From: Saccoglossus kowalevskii
Taxonomy: Eukaryota; Hemichordata; Enteropneusta; Harrimaniidae
DNA: 47,457 bases
NCBI RefSeq assembly: GCF_000003605.2
Contig: NW_003115962.1
Location: 22,113 to 69,569 of the forward strand
Reading direction: 5' to 3'
Shown: piece after piece, positions 1 through 11,744 of the stretch
Position numbering within the stretch: the stretch's first letter is position 1
How the letters are laid out: every line of letters begins with the position of its first letter
The notes under the pieces: model-generated
What the model saw: only the letters and a program-made list of their open reading frames with translations
What the model was told of the DNA's origin: nothing
Databases searched by the model: none
Position numbers and translations under genes: made by a program

Positions 1-660
1 ACAACAATCTGTCGACACTACATGATAGGCACAAGCATCCATACAAATAACAGGAAACTGTCAATATTGTAAAAAACAAGCATACTTTAAAAATACATAG
101 CTTGAAAATTCATAACTTTTCGACATAGAAGGGAAGTTGAATAAAACTACTAAAACCTGGCAGTATGAGTATTAAATTGTACAAGTATTAAATATTACAA
201 TTTAATTCGGCGCTTAATAATATAATTAGTTCACTTGCCAACATTCAGGCTTAACTCTTTGTCAGGAGGCGTATTCCGTAACTTTGTGGCAATATTGTTA
301 TCATTAAATGCATAGCTATTGGCATTTAAATCCTTTTCAAATTCCGAGGTAACAGCAATGTCAGAAATCTTGTTTTCATCGGGATACTAATGATAAGACA
401 ATTTAAGATGTACACTTGTGAGTTGTAAATAACAAAAAAATAGTCAATCCCATGCTAAGCAACGTTTTATTCGGCAGTATTCATATAATTGTTGTACTGA
501 TACGAGAATCACTCTTACATTCGTCGTAAGCGCGCCGTTTGACTCCCATTGGGACAGATATTATTTCGAGTTGAAGTTTACAACACGTAGGACAATGTGG
601 TTGCTATCGTATTGAACTGAAAGCTTGACCTGTATCACGTGACTCAATTGGTTGCTAAGG
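1..660. other. intergenic DNA, nothing recognised
   Basis: A+T-rich sequence with no open frame of note, no tRNA-like boxes and no repeat that I can match elsewhere in the window. I see nothing to annotate here. Confidence 0.5.
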
Positions 661-688
661 TGCGTAAACCATGGTCACGCGTGATCTT

Positions 689-787
689 AGCCTGACAAGT
701 TGGCGTAGGTGGCGCCCTGGACTGCTGCGATCTGTGGGGCCAACTTGTCAGGCTAGCGTGATCTCGCAGCTTGCGAAAAATGGCTTA
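689..787. repeat. 16-bp perfect inverted repeat and an element terminus
   Basis: AGCCTGACAAGTTGGC at 689-704 is exactly reverse-complemented at 739-754, leaving a 34-base loop that contains GGCGCC. Immediately downstream, 760-787 reads like the right end of an M5-type element: GATCTCGCAG, then GAAAAATGGC followed by TA. The same end occurs at about 23023-23053, and a related end occurs at 36755-36781. I could not find the matching left end, so the outer limit of the element is unknown. Confidence 0.5.
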
Positions 788-1043
788 TACAATAACCGTT
801 TCCAGACCGGGGATAGAAGGACTGTGGTTATTTCAACTATGAGTTCTCAATACAGTAGCCAGGAATGTATACATGTTACTTCTTTTTTTATATAAAAGAA
901 TAACAATGCAATTAAGAAGGTGTTGATAACAGAGTAACAGGAAGTAGTATTGAGTCCCATCGACAGTCCAATCATTCTCGAGAATAATATCTTGGAACGT
1001 GCTATCGTTGATTGTCGTGTCGGGAATGGCACACCGAAATGAA

Positions 1044-1372
1044 TACTGTAAAACATGTTGAAAAAGCGACATACTATTTTAGCGAATTGTGGTGAAATGA
1101 CGTAATAGCTAAATGTTGATTTAGCGAATCTCTCTTGTCATTGTTGATTTCCTGTTTACTTGGATGTCGTAAGCCAAAACAAATGCGCAGTTATCACCTT
1201 CATAAAAAGTGTAATTAGGAAGCGCCCCAGATTTTTATGTTCCGGATTACTGCATACAAAACACCAAGCCTTGGCCATTTTGAATTTATAATGACGTCAT
1301 TAGCCGCCGACATCTTGAATTAGCGATTCAGTTCTCTTGCTAAATTCGCTAAAAAGACATAATTTACAATAG
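1044..1372. mobile_element. M3-family TA-flanked miniature element (diverged)
   Basis: The left end reads TACTGTAAAACATG at 1044 and a weaker mirrored end, TTTACAATA, lies near 1364-1372. The interior is A+T-rich and repeats the short phrase TTAGCGAAT or CTAAATTCGCTA in both orientations, as the copies at 13494 and 15514 also do. The TIR and TA flanks suggest a non-autonomous Tc1/mariner-like element. This copy is decayed and its right boundary is approximate. Confidence 0.45.
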
Positions 1373-4300
1373 TTTCGAATATACGTGTAATAGTACATGA
1401 TCTTTCACATTTCGTCAGCCCGTGTGGACCGGGTCTTAAAAACGGGCCAGATTTAGCTCACACTTACCTTTGGCGCGTTTTTTAGCACAGGCTAACTTTT
1501 TTCACTGATTTTTTTTTATCCTAAATGTCAAGTTTCTCCATATTTATCTCGGGAAATAAAAAGAGCCCAACAGCCTATGACGATTACACGACTAAAATAG
1601 TGTTTCTATTTCAATTGACCCTGTATGTTATCGTAATTACTTTGTGTTACCAAAGTGATTCCTGCTTTATTGAATCTTGTTTATATAAATACATTCACGC
1701 CTCCGTACAAAAGTAGTTTTATGGTTATATTGGATTTCCTTTACGTACAAATTGATCTAAATTGTTAGTTTATCTTAGATAAACCGATAACTCGGCCACT
1801 CTTGGCGCCGTTTATCTACTCACAGTGTGAACCGTAAACACATAATAACACGGTAGGAGAGTTACCATAGCAACCACTATATATCTCAAACTTTAGTAAC
1901 AGAAATAGTTTGATGGCTCAAAGGTTACCAATGTTTACATTCATATATTTGAAAAAAGCAAAGGATTATATTTCAGTGAATTATTCAAATTTGGCAAACT
2001 GTCATGGTGTTAATGTTGACCGTGCGCTTTTTAAGGTGGAAGCTTCTACGTAATGGCTGAGAAAGTTGTTCATAACTCATCGTATGACAATGTTGATTTT
2101 TGATCATAATCATGGGGCTATAGCGGTTGGTAAAATGTAGAAACATTCTGTTTTGCGATTACACGTTTACCATATTCACACGACATCAATCCATTAGGAC
2201 CCAACTGCACGAGCCGGATCGAGTCAGGAAAAATCGCCACGTAAACGCGTTCGGATCGAGCCAGGTAGAGCCGAGTTCAGCTCCGATCAATATCGGGGTT
2301 GAGCTCTGATAGGACTGAGCCCGACAAACCTTAGCCCGACATGGCCCTGACCGTGTAAAAGACATCAGGCCGTATTACGCCCTCTATCGCCTTCTTCCAA
2401 TTACGTTCCATTCAAATCCCGACACCTCAGGAGTGTATATGAATGAATTACAGCCCCTCGATCGCGAAAATGTGTTGTTCGTCGGCGGTGGTACAAATTT
2501 ACGAGTAAACACCAGTACCTTTATGTTATCAACATACGAGTCTTGGGACACGTACCCACATAGTAGCGTACTTGGAATACAATTGTATTCATCGCTATGA
2601 CAGTAAGCTAGGTATATTGTCACGAAGTACGATGCACTCAAATTATCTAGGGGTTACTAAGGTATTAGTGATGTCAAACAAATTAGACCGATTATATCAA
2701 ATAGTTGTCGTGACCCCACTCATGATGTGATTGCTGTAATTGAAATAATAATCTGCGATTGTTAATACCGCCCCCACACACAGTAGGAAAAAGTTGTGTG
2801 TATAAATGCTAAGAACGGCGACATGTTGGAATGTTGGAAGTAATGTCATGTACGACACCAGTAACGTTGAGTCGAATGAGAACCATTTTCAAATGCAGCA
2901 TCGCCCGCTATGTTGAAAAACTGAAATTGAACAACGATTGGAGACATTTATGTCGCAGTTCAAGAACTGTCTTGCATCCAGTGGTCTCGTGACCACGGTC
3001 TCCAAAAAATATATTTATATAACATATAAAAATATATATATATGCTCACATTAATATTCTTTCAAATAGGAGATCTTTTCTGGTGCGTGTTTTGTATTCC
3101 ACTAGAAATAGTGGTTTATGATGAAAAAAAAAGTTCGTTTTCTCGATTTGGGGGATTAATATCGGCAACAGACGGTAGAGCTCAATACAGAATTCTGAAA
3201 TTGTCAGCCTCAATTGACTCTCTCGCTATCAAACTAATTAAAACTCATCAGAAACAACCTTTTTCAATCATATATTTTTTTTCGCAAAATAAAAAGGGGA
3301 AACTTATGAAAATTGCAACGCGAACGCCAAAGAATGTCTGTAATGAATCTAAATGTGTCATCATCCGGTTTCGGGTTATGGGTGCATTCAATTAATTTGA
3401 CCGTCATCGTGATAATTGGGTGCGTGAGATCGCGTGTCAATTTCTTGTTTCCGATCATGGGATATCACAATTTCGTGGTCCCCCATATGTGAAATTAAAA
3501 TAATCGAAGTAATACTTCTAGTAATATTTTTATAGATGAATTCAAAAACTTATTATCTTAACTGAGTTGCGGAAACATGTATTTAACGGATATTTGATTC
3601 TGTTTGTGCTATCTTCTCTGCGCCAGTAGGGACATTCGATATGTCACACGCTATGTTTGCGGTGAGATTAGAAAGTTCACTCAGGTAGCGGTCTTTATTT
3701 TTGTAGACAGACACAATCGATACTTATAACCAATATTATGACGATATTTATTGTGTTGATATAGTGGATTTCAGGATTCTGGCGGTACTTGATGATTTCT
3801 GAAACTGTGGCAAGTTTTCCGCTCAATAATAGCCAGTACGATAGATTTATCTTCCATTGTACTGAGCAAACTATTGTTTAGTAAGAAGTCACAGTTTGCA
3901 CTGGTGTTTTGAAGATGGCAAGTAAGACAAAACATGATTTTATTTTCAGGCTCATTCTACATGTCCATGTTGGTACATATGTCACGTGATCTCTGTCAAT
4001 TTGATATTCCATTTTCTTTCCACAAATGATTTCAGTGGCGGATTATTGAACCGTCATTACTGACACGCGCATGTCCAAGGAACACAATGCGTATGATATA
4101 TCCCGTAGACTTATAGTCGCATTTTCCTATCTTTTCTATTCTGTACTTGTAGTTTTCGATAAAAACAAGACTGCATGTACTGCATGTAGACTGCATGTCT
4201 AGATGATGTCTAGACATGAGCGAGACACAAATTGTTCCACTAGGTGCGTTGAACCCTGGGGTGTGCCACTGTTCACAATAGATATGTATACTATTGTTAG

Positions 4301-4940
4301 TTGTTTGACAACATTTTTTAGGAAAAAATGATATTTTCAGACAAAAGCAAGACGATTCTGTTCGATGTTGAAACGAAAATATAAATTCGATAAAATCAAA
4401 ATTTAGCGGTAACAAAAGGTTAACAAGACATTACGTATCTAAAAATAGGCTTGGTTACAGTATCTTGCCGTTGTACTACTGTGACTCTGAGCCCGAGGCG
4501 CCCGGCAAGCCGCTTGAAGCGAAACAAGCGTCCGAAGCATCATAAAAATATCGCCGAGGGCAGCACAACAAAAAAGTGGCTGGAAATCGAGACTGTGACA
4601 AAGTCAACAACATTTTAAGTTTTCAGTAAGTTTGAAAATAAGTGACCGCAACCCAGTGTTTTATCCACAATCGCTTGAAAATTTTGAATAATTCAAGTTA
4701 ATTTTAAATCAGAACAAACATTATATTTATCTTTTTATTTCTATTCATCCTCATCGAATACATACAAAGATAGGCTATCTACAGTGAATGCAGGTTTGTC
4801 GGTATTTAATATGTACTAAAGAAACGGTTGCTAAAAGCCGAGGCACAGAATTCCATTAAAATAAAACAAATCAAGATATGTTGTAACGTCAAACAAACTA
4901 AATTCAACAAATTCACAGTACAGGGTACAAAACAGCGATC
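1373..4940. other. intergenic DNA with minor palindromes
   Basis: No gene is recognisable. Short items: degenerate GAGCCGA/GATCGAG-rich sequence at 2205-2360; an AT-rich alternating tract at about 3008-3045; an A-rich open frame at 3042-3395 (117 codons) with no motif; and a perfect 10-bp-arm palindrome (CATGTCTAGA, 5-base spacer, TCTAGACATG) at 4194-4218, just after two to three ACTGCATGT direct repeats at 4170-4198. The minus-strand open frame at 4032-4415 (127 codons) shows no recognisable domain or signal. Confidence 0.4.
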
Positions 4941-4944
4941 TTAA

Positions 4945-5066
4945 ATGGCGGTAGTTGTCGCGCAGCGCGTGTGAATTTCATGTAAACAAACAATGTATTT
5001 TACACGCGTTGTGTACGTCGCTATGAGTGTCTTATTGACAGGACGCGGCGCGACGACCACAACTCT
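4945..5066 (-). mobile_element. M1 element, diverged copy
   Basis: This matches the 125-bp M1 consensus along its length, in the orientation opposite to the copy at 42635. It has GTCGCGCAGCGCGTG near the left end, the central TTACACGCGTTG phrase, and a GGACGCGGCGCGACGAC right end. It is preceded by TTAA (4941-4944) and followed by TTTA (5066-5069), a probable mutated TTAA. It is slightly shorter and more diverged than the six good copies. It is non-coding, and any open frame across it is incidental. Confidence 0.7.
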
Positions 5067-5408
5067 TTACATTTCAATCTCAATACAAAGTCTACTTAAA
5101 CTATACTACCCCACCTCTTACCAGGTTTCATTATATAAATCGATCAAAACAATTGCAAGTGATAGGATTGTGGGTCGAATAGTAAGCTCTGTTTTTACTG
5201 CGGTCAAAACATCCACTACCGAAACGTTTGGACAAAACGTCGGCTAACCCATTGCACATATAATCTATGTGATTTATGTAACCAGTATTTTATAAACACT
5301 ATAGTTCATTTGGTTGTTATTTCATCGATTTTACAACTCATGACATTCTGCGAAATGTTATCCTTAGTTACACGTGGCGTTGGACATCTTTAGCAAGTAG
5401 ATGTTTAA

Positions 5409-5533
5409 AGCGCGGTGGTCGTCACGCAGCGCGTGTTCGAATTTCATGTAAATAAACAATGTATTTTACACGCGTTGTATACGTCGCTATGAGTCCCATA
5501 TCGAACAGGACGCGGCACGACGACTGCCGCCCT
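5409..5533 (-). mobile_element. M1 element, 125 bp, TTAA target duplication
   Basis: This copy runs from AGCGCGGTGG to GCCGCCCT and is flanked on both sides by TTAA (5405-5408 and 5534-5537). It is exactly 125 bp, the same length as five other copies in the window. The termini are imperfect inverted repeats of about 33 bp: AGGGCGGCAGTCGTCGCG in one direction and AGCGCGGCGGTCGTCGCG in the other. TTAA duplication is characteristic of piggyBac-type transposases, so it is probably a non-autonomous MITE mobilised by such an enzyme. That assignment is inference, since no transposase is present. Confidence 0.85.
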
Positions 5534-5537
5534 TTAA

Positions 5538-7420
5538 TCAAGAACTGAAAGTCGGGAGTCGTAAACCCCGGGTCGTAAACCAATAAGACACCTAATTACA
5601 TAAAGATACGTAGCTCCGCAATAAGGGTGAAGTGGATAGACGGACAAATATAATTGTTGGTTACTTTTTTTTTTATTTCGTGTACGTGTATATACTCAAT
5701 GACAGTTTAGAAGTTATACCCTACTCTTCCAACGGTCTTCCACAAGGGTATTAATACCCCCAGAGAGTTTCAGATCTCTATCTTTTGCCACGCGCCTACG
5801 AATCTTTGCGATCCTTGAAGAGAACAATACAAACTATTCCTACCTGTCAATAATGAGTCGTAAATAGTTGGTGAAAATAAATCCTCGTGTGATCGATGAC
5901 GTTCACGTGCGATGTATTATTAGCCAAAAATCACACATAAAATTAATCTTATAATACCACGAGTGATAATACCACGAATGGGGTGACGCCGTTTTACCTC
6001 AATCTAACACACCGCGACAAGTAATTAGTCCGGTGTCATATCCATCCGCTGACACCCAAATAAGGTATACAGAGATCACGTGAATCATTGTCATATACAG
6101 TTTCCCACGCGTAAATTCGATGATAGATTCTTTCGATTCAGCAAACAGGATGTGCGATTGAGTTTAGGGTCAGATGCATTACAAACGCACATTGCCCCGT
6201 AGACAGGGGTGGTTCCGTTAACGGCTTACCATGCAATTCATATCAATTGTTAAATTGACGGAATTCTTTCAGACAAGCCGTTTGAAAAGAAAATCATAAT
6301 TTCCTGTTTCGCAGTATACAGCAGTTTTCACCATGGCAACATACAAGATATATTTCTATATTTTATTATTTTGTTACATTTCAAAAAAATTGTTACGGAT
6401 GCGCTGTCATGTCGTGGTAACGACAAACATGATTCCAAACCATGATACTAGTATTATAAAACATATTCATTTCAGATCTAAGCCTTACGTAGAGTGCCCG
6501 ACTGTCGCTACTTTGGTCTGGAAAACGATTGTGAGATATCACTATGTTAAGGGCGATTCCGAGACTATGATACCTAATAGTTCCAGTAGTGTTTTCAAGG
6601 TGTAACAATAAACATACGAGTTATGTGAGGCACGTTTTCTTTTTTCTTTCATTTTTTTTATTGGGCCGTTAACCTGTTGACTCGTCAAATAAATATTGAA
6701 TAAATTAATAAGATGCAGAGAACTAGATATTGATATGATACATTACCGTGACAGTGAAATGTGACACTATATGTTCATTGACCCCTCCACCCCCCACCCC
6801 AGCCGACATGTGTCTTATCGGATGTTGCGACGCCACACCAATTAGATTTAGTCTAGATGCATTGTGGGACATGTCGTAATAACATTACACCGTCTCCCAT
6901 TGGTAAACACTGTAGAACTGTACATGTATCTACACGGTAAAAGTTAACAACAATTGGAGTTTAACAACATGACGTGTACGAATACACAGTACATCGCATA
7001 ATACCGTGACCATGTGAGAGTTCTTTCATAAATGCATACAAAACTTTGTTTATCCTTCAACTGAAGCTCAAAATATCAGCACCGACTCGACATTTTAAAA
7101 CGATCTGAATTTTTCTGCACGAGTTAACAGTTTGCACCATACAATTTGTTGATGCAGCGTCGTTGCATGGCCGTCCAAGTAACTAACACTGTGGTTTCAA
7201 TAATCAGAATTTTAAAGAAGAGTTTCAGAAAACGATAACTTTCACTTGTAGATTACGATGTTACCAGGCGGTGTCACATGCACAGGATTGATAGAGGGAC
7301 CATGTTTAAATATACGACGAATCGTGACGATTACGTCAACTACATTCCCTCAACATACTGTGAATTATGGGTCAATATTCGGTGTATCAATGTATATATG
7401 CTATAGATACTTTTCACCTC
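5538..7420. other. intergenic DNA, no gene seen
   Basis: Short direct repeats only: GTCGTAAACC twice at about 5557-5581, and ATAATACCACGA twice at about 5950-5978. The frames at 6333-6608 on both strands have no motif. A C-rich stretch lies at 6781-6802. Nothing else can be supported. Confidence 0.4.
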
Positions 7421-7715
7421 ACAGTTGTCGCTAAGAGCGCGTTCAAATTTCTACACGCGTTGTACTGTAGAATATTTCGCTTGGAATTAATTTTCGCCAT
7501 TTTCGCCGAAGGAATGATTCATTGAAAATAAAATCCAGCGAATATACATTTTTTCCTATATTTTACATTAAACTCATCAAAAATCACTGAAAATAAATTC
7601 CATACAATACACCCAAAAAGTCTTTTCAGCGAAAATTAATTCCAGCTAAAATAAATTATTTTACAGTATACGTCGTATGGGAACCATATGAAACGCGACA
7701 CGTTACGATGATTCT
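7421..7715 (-). mobile_element. M1 relic split by a younger M3 insertion
   Basis: The left half (about 7421-7462) reads AGTTGTCGCTAAGAGCGCG, then TTCAAATTTC and ACGCGTTG. The right half (about 7667-7715) resumes TATACGTCGTATGGGAACC and ATATGAAACGCGACACG. Placed end to end, with one TA removed, the halves restore the order seen in the intact M1 copy at 5409. The intervening 7465-7668 is an M3 element. M1 therefore landed first and M3 second. The outer ends of this relic have decayed and its TTAA flanks are not clear. Confidence 0.75.
7463..7668. mobile_element. M3-family element nested in an M1 relic, TA duplication
   Basis: The ends are TACTGTAGAATATTTCGC and, mirrored, TATTTTACAGTA. TA occurs at both borders (7463-7464 and 7667-7668). 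The interior carries repeated phrases such as AAATTAATTCCAGC and TCAGCGAAAA in both directions, a long semi-palindromic structure. The host sequence is an M1 copy whose uninterrupted form has TTG-TA-TACGTCG at this point, so exactly one TA was duplicated. Tc1/mariner enzymes duplicate TA, and this is probably a non-autonomous passenger of one. There is no coding capacity. Confidence 0.8.
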
Positions 7716-9033
7716 GGCGCTTTATACGAAATTACCGCACGGTTATAAAACACACACTGTTACAATACCTGCCACTGCCGACATCTGCTAAACACCCACG
7801 GAGTGCTGGTGAGCTCACTTCATTCGTACGTGTACCACAGACACGAGAGATGTACCATAGAATATCAGTGACGTAGTGATAGAATTCACAGTGACGCAAC
7901 AAAACAGTGAATACAATTCACTAATCAATTCTGTATGTGTTGGTGTAACACGATAAATAGGATTAGCAGGACTCCTTGGCTTCCAACAATAATGTATTAA
8001 TCAACTCACCGCTAGTTTACGGTCTCGTTGGCTCGTGATCAGACGTATTTTACTCGTTCGTTACTATTCGACCGAATTCATAGAGTGTCAGTCCTACCCG
8101 AGGCGCGCAAGTATGTCAGTGTACTCCAGGTGTGGTAACGTCACGGGGAGTGGTCCGGTCTTGTGAAAGAGTAACCATCGATATCAATGGGAAAGTTTTA
8201 TCTCCACGGTGTAACGTTTTTACTGATAAGTGCGGACGTGCGTGACATTTGATTTAAGGATTATAATTTGCATAATGCAACCAAAACATGGTTTTCACCT
8301 TCTTACGGGCGCATTCACACAATTACGCCAATTAATGAATACTAAGTCCCGATCTCATTTCACAAAGTCTTCCTAATATCACAAGATTGGTTCGGGAGAT
8401 ATCTTCTGAACGAACTTTGCTGTCGTAATATTTAGAGGCAGGCCAGGTGTGCTAGTCGTATATCATGTTTTCAGACGAGCGCTTGTAAATTACCAGTGCA
8501 CTCTGAACCCAGAGCACCACCGTGAGCACGCGTGCATGGCGATAATGGGCCAGCATGGTCGATTAAGGCTTACGTGGCGGTGACATGGATTGAGCCCCTC
8601 AGTAAAACCGCACATTTCCTCTATATCTTTGCAATGGAACAAAAATGATGACTCTCACCACTCTGTGCCAATTTTAAAGCTATTAATCATAGTCTTTGTA
8701 ATGTCACACAATAGAACAATGGCGCCTTTCGTTAAACGTTATGCTGTAATCTTCCCGACGACTTTGTCACCTTTTTAGTCCCACGGAGGTCGCGTCTCGA
8801 TGTATTTAGAGTGAAAGGAATGTGAGTTCAAGTAATTATAACTGTAATTATAACGTGTAACAGTTCAGACAGTCCAGTCACGGCACCACTGTTCATCAGT
8901 CCACGACGTGTCGTTTTAATTTTCGCGGGTAACAAAATAGTAGCAAACACCAAAAATAGTGGCTTAACATTTGTCTTCGAACTCAAATACCAAGTAATTT
9001 AAGTAATTGTTATTGTGTTTTAAATAAATCTAC
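7716..9033. other. intergenic DNA, no gene seen
   Basis: No recognisable gene, RNA or repeat family. The small frame at 8590-8778 lacks any motif. The stretch is ordinary A+T-rich sequence. Confidence 0.4.
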
Positions 9034-9037
9034 TTAA

Positions 9038-9164
9038 AGCAGGGGAGCCGTCACCCGCGCATGCGGCAAATGGTCATAGCGTGTCATTTTTTTTACAAAC
9101 AAGCGACTACCCATGTGCCTTTGCGTTTTTAACAGGCGCATACGCAGGTGACGATCCCTCCGCG
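9038..9164 (+). mobile_element. M2 element, TTAA target duplication
   Basis: TTAA at 9034-9037 and 9165-9168 bracket a 127-bp unit that starts AGCAGGGGAG and contains CGTCACCCGCGCATGCG. It ends with the mirrored GCAGGTGACGATCCCTCCG. Internal phrases (CATAGCGTGTCATT, ACAAACAAGCG, CTACCCATG) match copies at 26494 and, inverted, at 12099. It is a short non-autonomous element distinct from M1 but with the same TTAA target preference. The right border here reads CGCG instead of CGCT. Confidence 0.75.
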
Positions 9165-9168
9165 TTAA

Positions 9169-9300
9169 AGAGCTCGAGCCATAGTCGTCGTTCATTGCGC
9201 GTTCGAATTTCTAGTAAAAAGACAATAGATTTTACCTGCGTTGTTTACGTCGCATTGGGACCTTTAGGAGCACAGCGATCATGGCGCGGAAATTGATCTA
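9169..9300 (-). mobile_element. M1 relic abutting M2
   Basis: Directly after the TTAA that ends M2, the sequence continues with AGAGCTCGAGCC, CATAGTCGTCG, GCGCGTTCGAATTTC and TTACCTGCGTTGTTTACGTCGC. This order matches M1 in the orientation of the copy at 5409. The right end (near GGCGCGGAAATTG) has decayed and no right-hand TTAA is obvious. The two elements appear to share one TTAA. Confidence 0.6.
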
Positions 9301-10920
9301 TTAAAAAAGAGCCGTACATTGTACATATACAATATATATATATTTTTTAATATGTTGAATATGAAAATCGGAAGTGTCACGTGACTGAAACCTGCGTTTT
9401 ATTTACACGCTTGTGAATATTATGACTGTAAATACAGAAAACCGATTAAAGACTGACCCAGAGAGCCAGTCCCAAGATTAGAATTTCATCATATCAACAA
9501 ATGTTATTGTCACTACCAATCTGCTGCTATTTACTACCAGTGAAGTCAATAAAGTAAAGTAACGCGTGGTGTGTTAGGCTCAGTCGGTTTCCTTTAGCCG
9601 CTGCGCATGCGTACTAATACCGCCGCTAACATGAACGACATCGATATACGCACAGACTAGAGACTGGAAATAAAGTCTAAACTCTACATAGGCGTTACTG
9701 GGCCGAAATTCCATTCAGTTTCTTTGTAGCTCTAATAACATTATATTTATAACTCGTTTCGATAACTACTGTACTATGCGCATCCTGACACTTAGCGGCA
9801 ATCTTTTCCAGTATTATACCAAAAAAATCGAATTTAAAAAAATATTTTTGATTGCATTTTTGTACAAAATTAGGTTCTCATTTGTAGTGAGTTTGACCTT
9901 AAAAGCTACCAGGATGTGTGAGGGTTGTGCATAGCCAAGTAGAGACATATTCGAAACTGACGTAGGTGGCGCTTTATATACCATCATAATTCTCATTTTC
10001 ATGTTGAGATATCTAACTTTAAGCATTTTTCTATCCATTTACTGATTACATTTATTAGAAGACTGCCCTCACGCGCGACACTATACTGTCTTTATGATAT
10101 CTTTTAAAAAATAAACCTTAGTTACTGGCTTCGATTTACAAATTTTACTCGAGCAGTTCAAACCAGCGAGGCCTACTCACCATAAGGATCTCGTCACCAA
10201 AAAAAGTTTTTCATTTGTGATATCGGACCGAAAGATATGAATCTATTAGTCGTCTTCTGCTCAGATGTTCAATGTGTAATCATTATCAATTTGAAACGTC
10301 TTTGGTTTAGTAACTTTCAAATATTCATTTAAATACACTCATTTATATGCACATATATTTATTATTTACCCCGATGTTCAAGATTATATTTGACCATATG
10401 TTTAATTTACGTTACGGCGAAAATTTTACCCCCCCCCCCCCAACTTTGAAATTTAAAGGGAATACTAGTGCTATGGTCCAGTAGGTGGTAACGGGAATAT
10501 CGTATCTGGTCTACTAGGGAACAAAAAACATTTTGCAAATATAATTAAAATGTACGAGAATTTTATTACTTTTGTATGACGACTGTAATGCTATGTGACG
10601 ACCGTGACGCTGCGTGACGACTATGGCGCTGTGTATACGATGCTTGCTATAAGTCATGTATGACTTTATCACGTGATCACGTACTGTGTGCACTCTGGAT
10701 TGGTCTATGTGTACGGCCGTCCACAATAAAGTGGTCGTTCAGTAAAAGCATGCGGCTTGAATTAATAGTGCGTATCAGTAAAGAATTTGCGTAGTTTGGT
10801 ATTACACTAACCGACACCAAGACAACGTTCACACTTGTTTATAAACCCCATTTCATTGTCCACGCTACGAATAAAGATACTAAAAAGTACTCGAAATTAA
10901 AGCAAAAAAACGCTTCTATA
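9301..10920. other. intergenic DNA with a C12 run
   Basis: No gene is seen. A run of 12 C lies at 10430-10441. The minus-strand frame at 9814-10038 has no motif. A short tandem repeat at 10579-10635 is listed separately. Confidence 0.4.
10579..10635. repeat. three 19-bp tandem repeats
   Basis: Three adjacent 19-base units (10579, 10598 and 10617) follow the pattern ACGACYRTGRCGCTRYGTG. They differ from each other at several positions. This is a small degenerate minisatellite, and no function is suggested. Confidence 0.6.
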
Positions 10921-11117
10921 AACCATTTTCCCCGGAAGAAGTGAGACGGCTGTGCAAATACAAACACGTCAGTCTGTTGATTTTCGATAACAGGGTATCT
11001 TATTTTTATCACGTCGATTGGTACACCCACAAGCGCAATATCGCGCGTACAAGTTCACGTTACACTCTAAAACGGTATGCGCGCGCATGCGAAACACCGA
11101 CTTCAGGGAAAGTGGTC
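10921..11117. mobile_element. M5-family TA-flanked element
   Basis: TA at 10919-10920 and 11118-11119 flanks a unit whose left end, AACCATTTTCCCCGGAAG, mirrors the right end, ACTTCAGGGAAAGTGGTC. The interior matches the copy at 33035-33266: AATACAAACACGTCAGT, TCACGTCGATTGGTAC, TTACACTCTAAA and GCGCGCATGCGAAACACCG. Similarity to the second copy continues weakly downstream for about 200 bp, so the true element may be longer than the TIRs suggest. No protein function is visible in the open frames that cross it. Confidence 0.65.
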
Positions 11118-11119
11118 TA

Positions 11120-11615
11120 TAACGTGAACAAAATGAAGATACTAGTATTTCACTGCCAAAATATAGTTTTGATCTGTTGTCGTACGTCAAACAAACTTAA
11201 TGTTCATTCGGATTTAGTATATTTTAAATGACGAACGGTTACACAACTAAACACAGTGATCGCTTTTAACGATCTACCCATTTACGTCGATTTGACGTCA
11301 CGTAACCACCCTGTCGTACGAGGGCGCGACTCACAATATACAAGACTACACAGATGATGCAATGTGTAATTATTCATGTGTGCGTCAAAATACTTGCTGT
11401 CAACACCGTAACGGTTAGCGCCTACAAGTTTCAATTGCGGCAATGTTATCTCTCCTTATACTAGAGGGCGCTCCATCTGAAACTGCAGATTAATTAATAT
11501 GCTGATTTTTGCCGTATTTATTGTTTGTAATTATATAATACAACTGTTTTATTAAAGTAGCGTCAAATATAATAATAGACAAATACATCTTTAAAACGTT
11601 GGCAAAACACGAAGC
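11120..11615. other. flank with weak similarity to 33270-33480
   Basis: Shared phrases in the same order (TTGATCTGT, then GACGAACG, then CCATTTA-GTC, ACGTCAC and AGGGCG) link this stretch with the sequence following the M5 copy at 33035. The rest is A+T-rich without a gene. A GAGGGCGC motif occurs at about 11464. Confidence 0.35.
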
Positions 11616-11619
11616 ATAA

Positions 11620-11744
11620 AGGGCGGCAGTCGCCGTGCCGCGTCCTGTTCGATATGGGACTCATAGCGACTTGTACAACGCGTGTAAATTACATTGTTTA
11701 TTTACATGAAATTCAAACACGCGCAGCGCGATGACCGCCGCGCT
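11620..11744 (+). mobile_element. M1 element, 125 bp, flanked by ATAA
   Basis: Starts AGGGCGGCAGTCGCCGTG and ends GACCGCCGCGCT; 125 bp, the same length as the other good copies. It is flanked on both sides by ATAA (11616-11619 and 11745-11748) instead of TTAA. Either the element used a variant target or a pre-existing target was duplicated in this form. The internal ACAACGCGTGTAAA and TTTACATGAAATTC phrases are intact. Confidence 0.85.

Noticed and set aside
4032-4415. 127-codon minus-strand open frame
   Set aside because: No recognisable motif. It overlaps short palindromes and small direct repeats.
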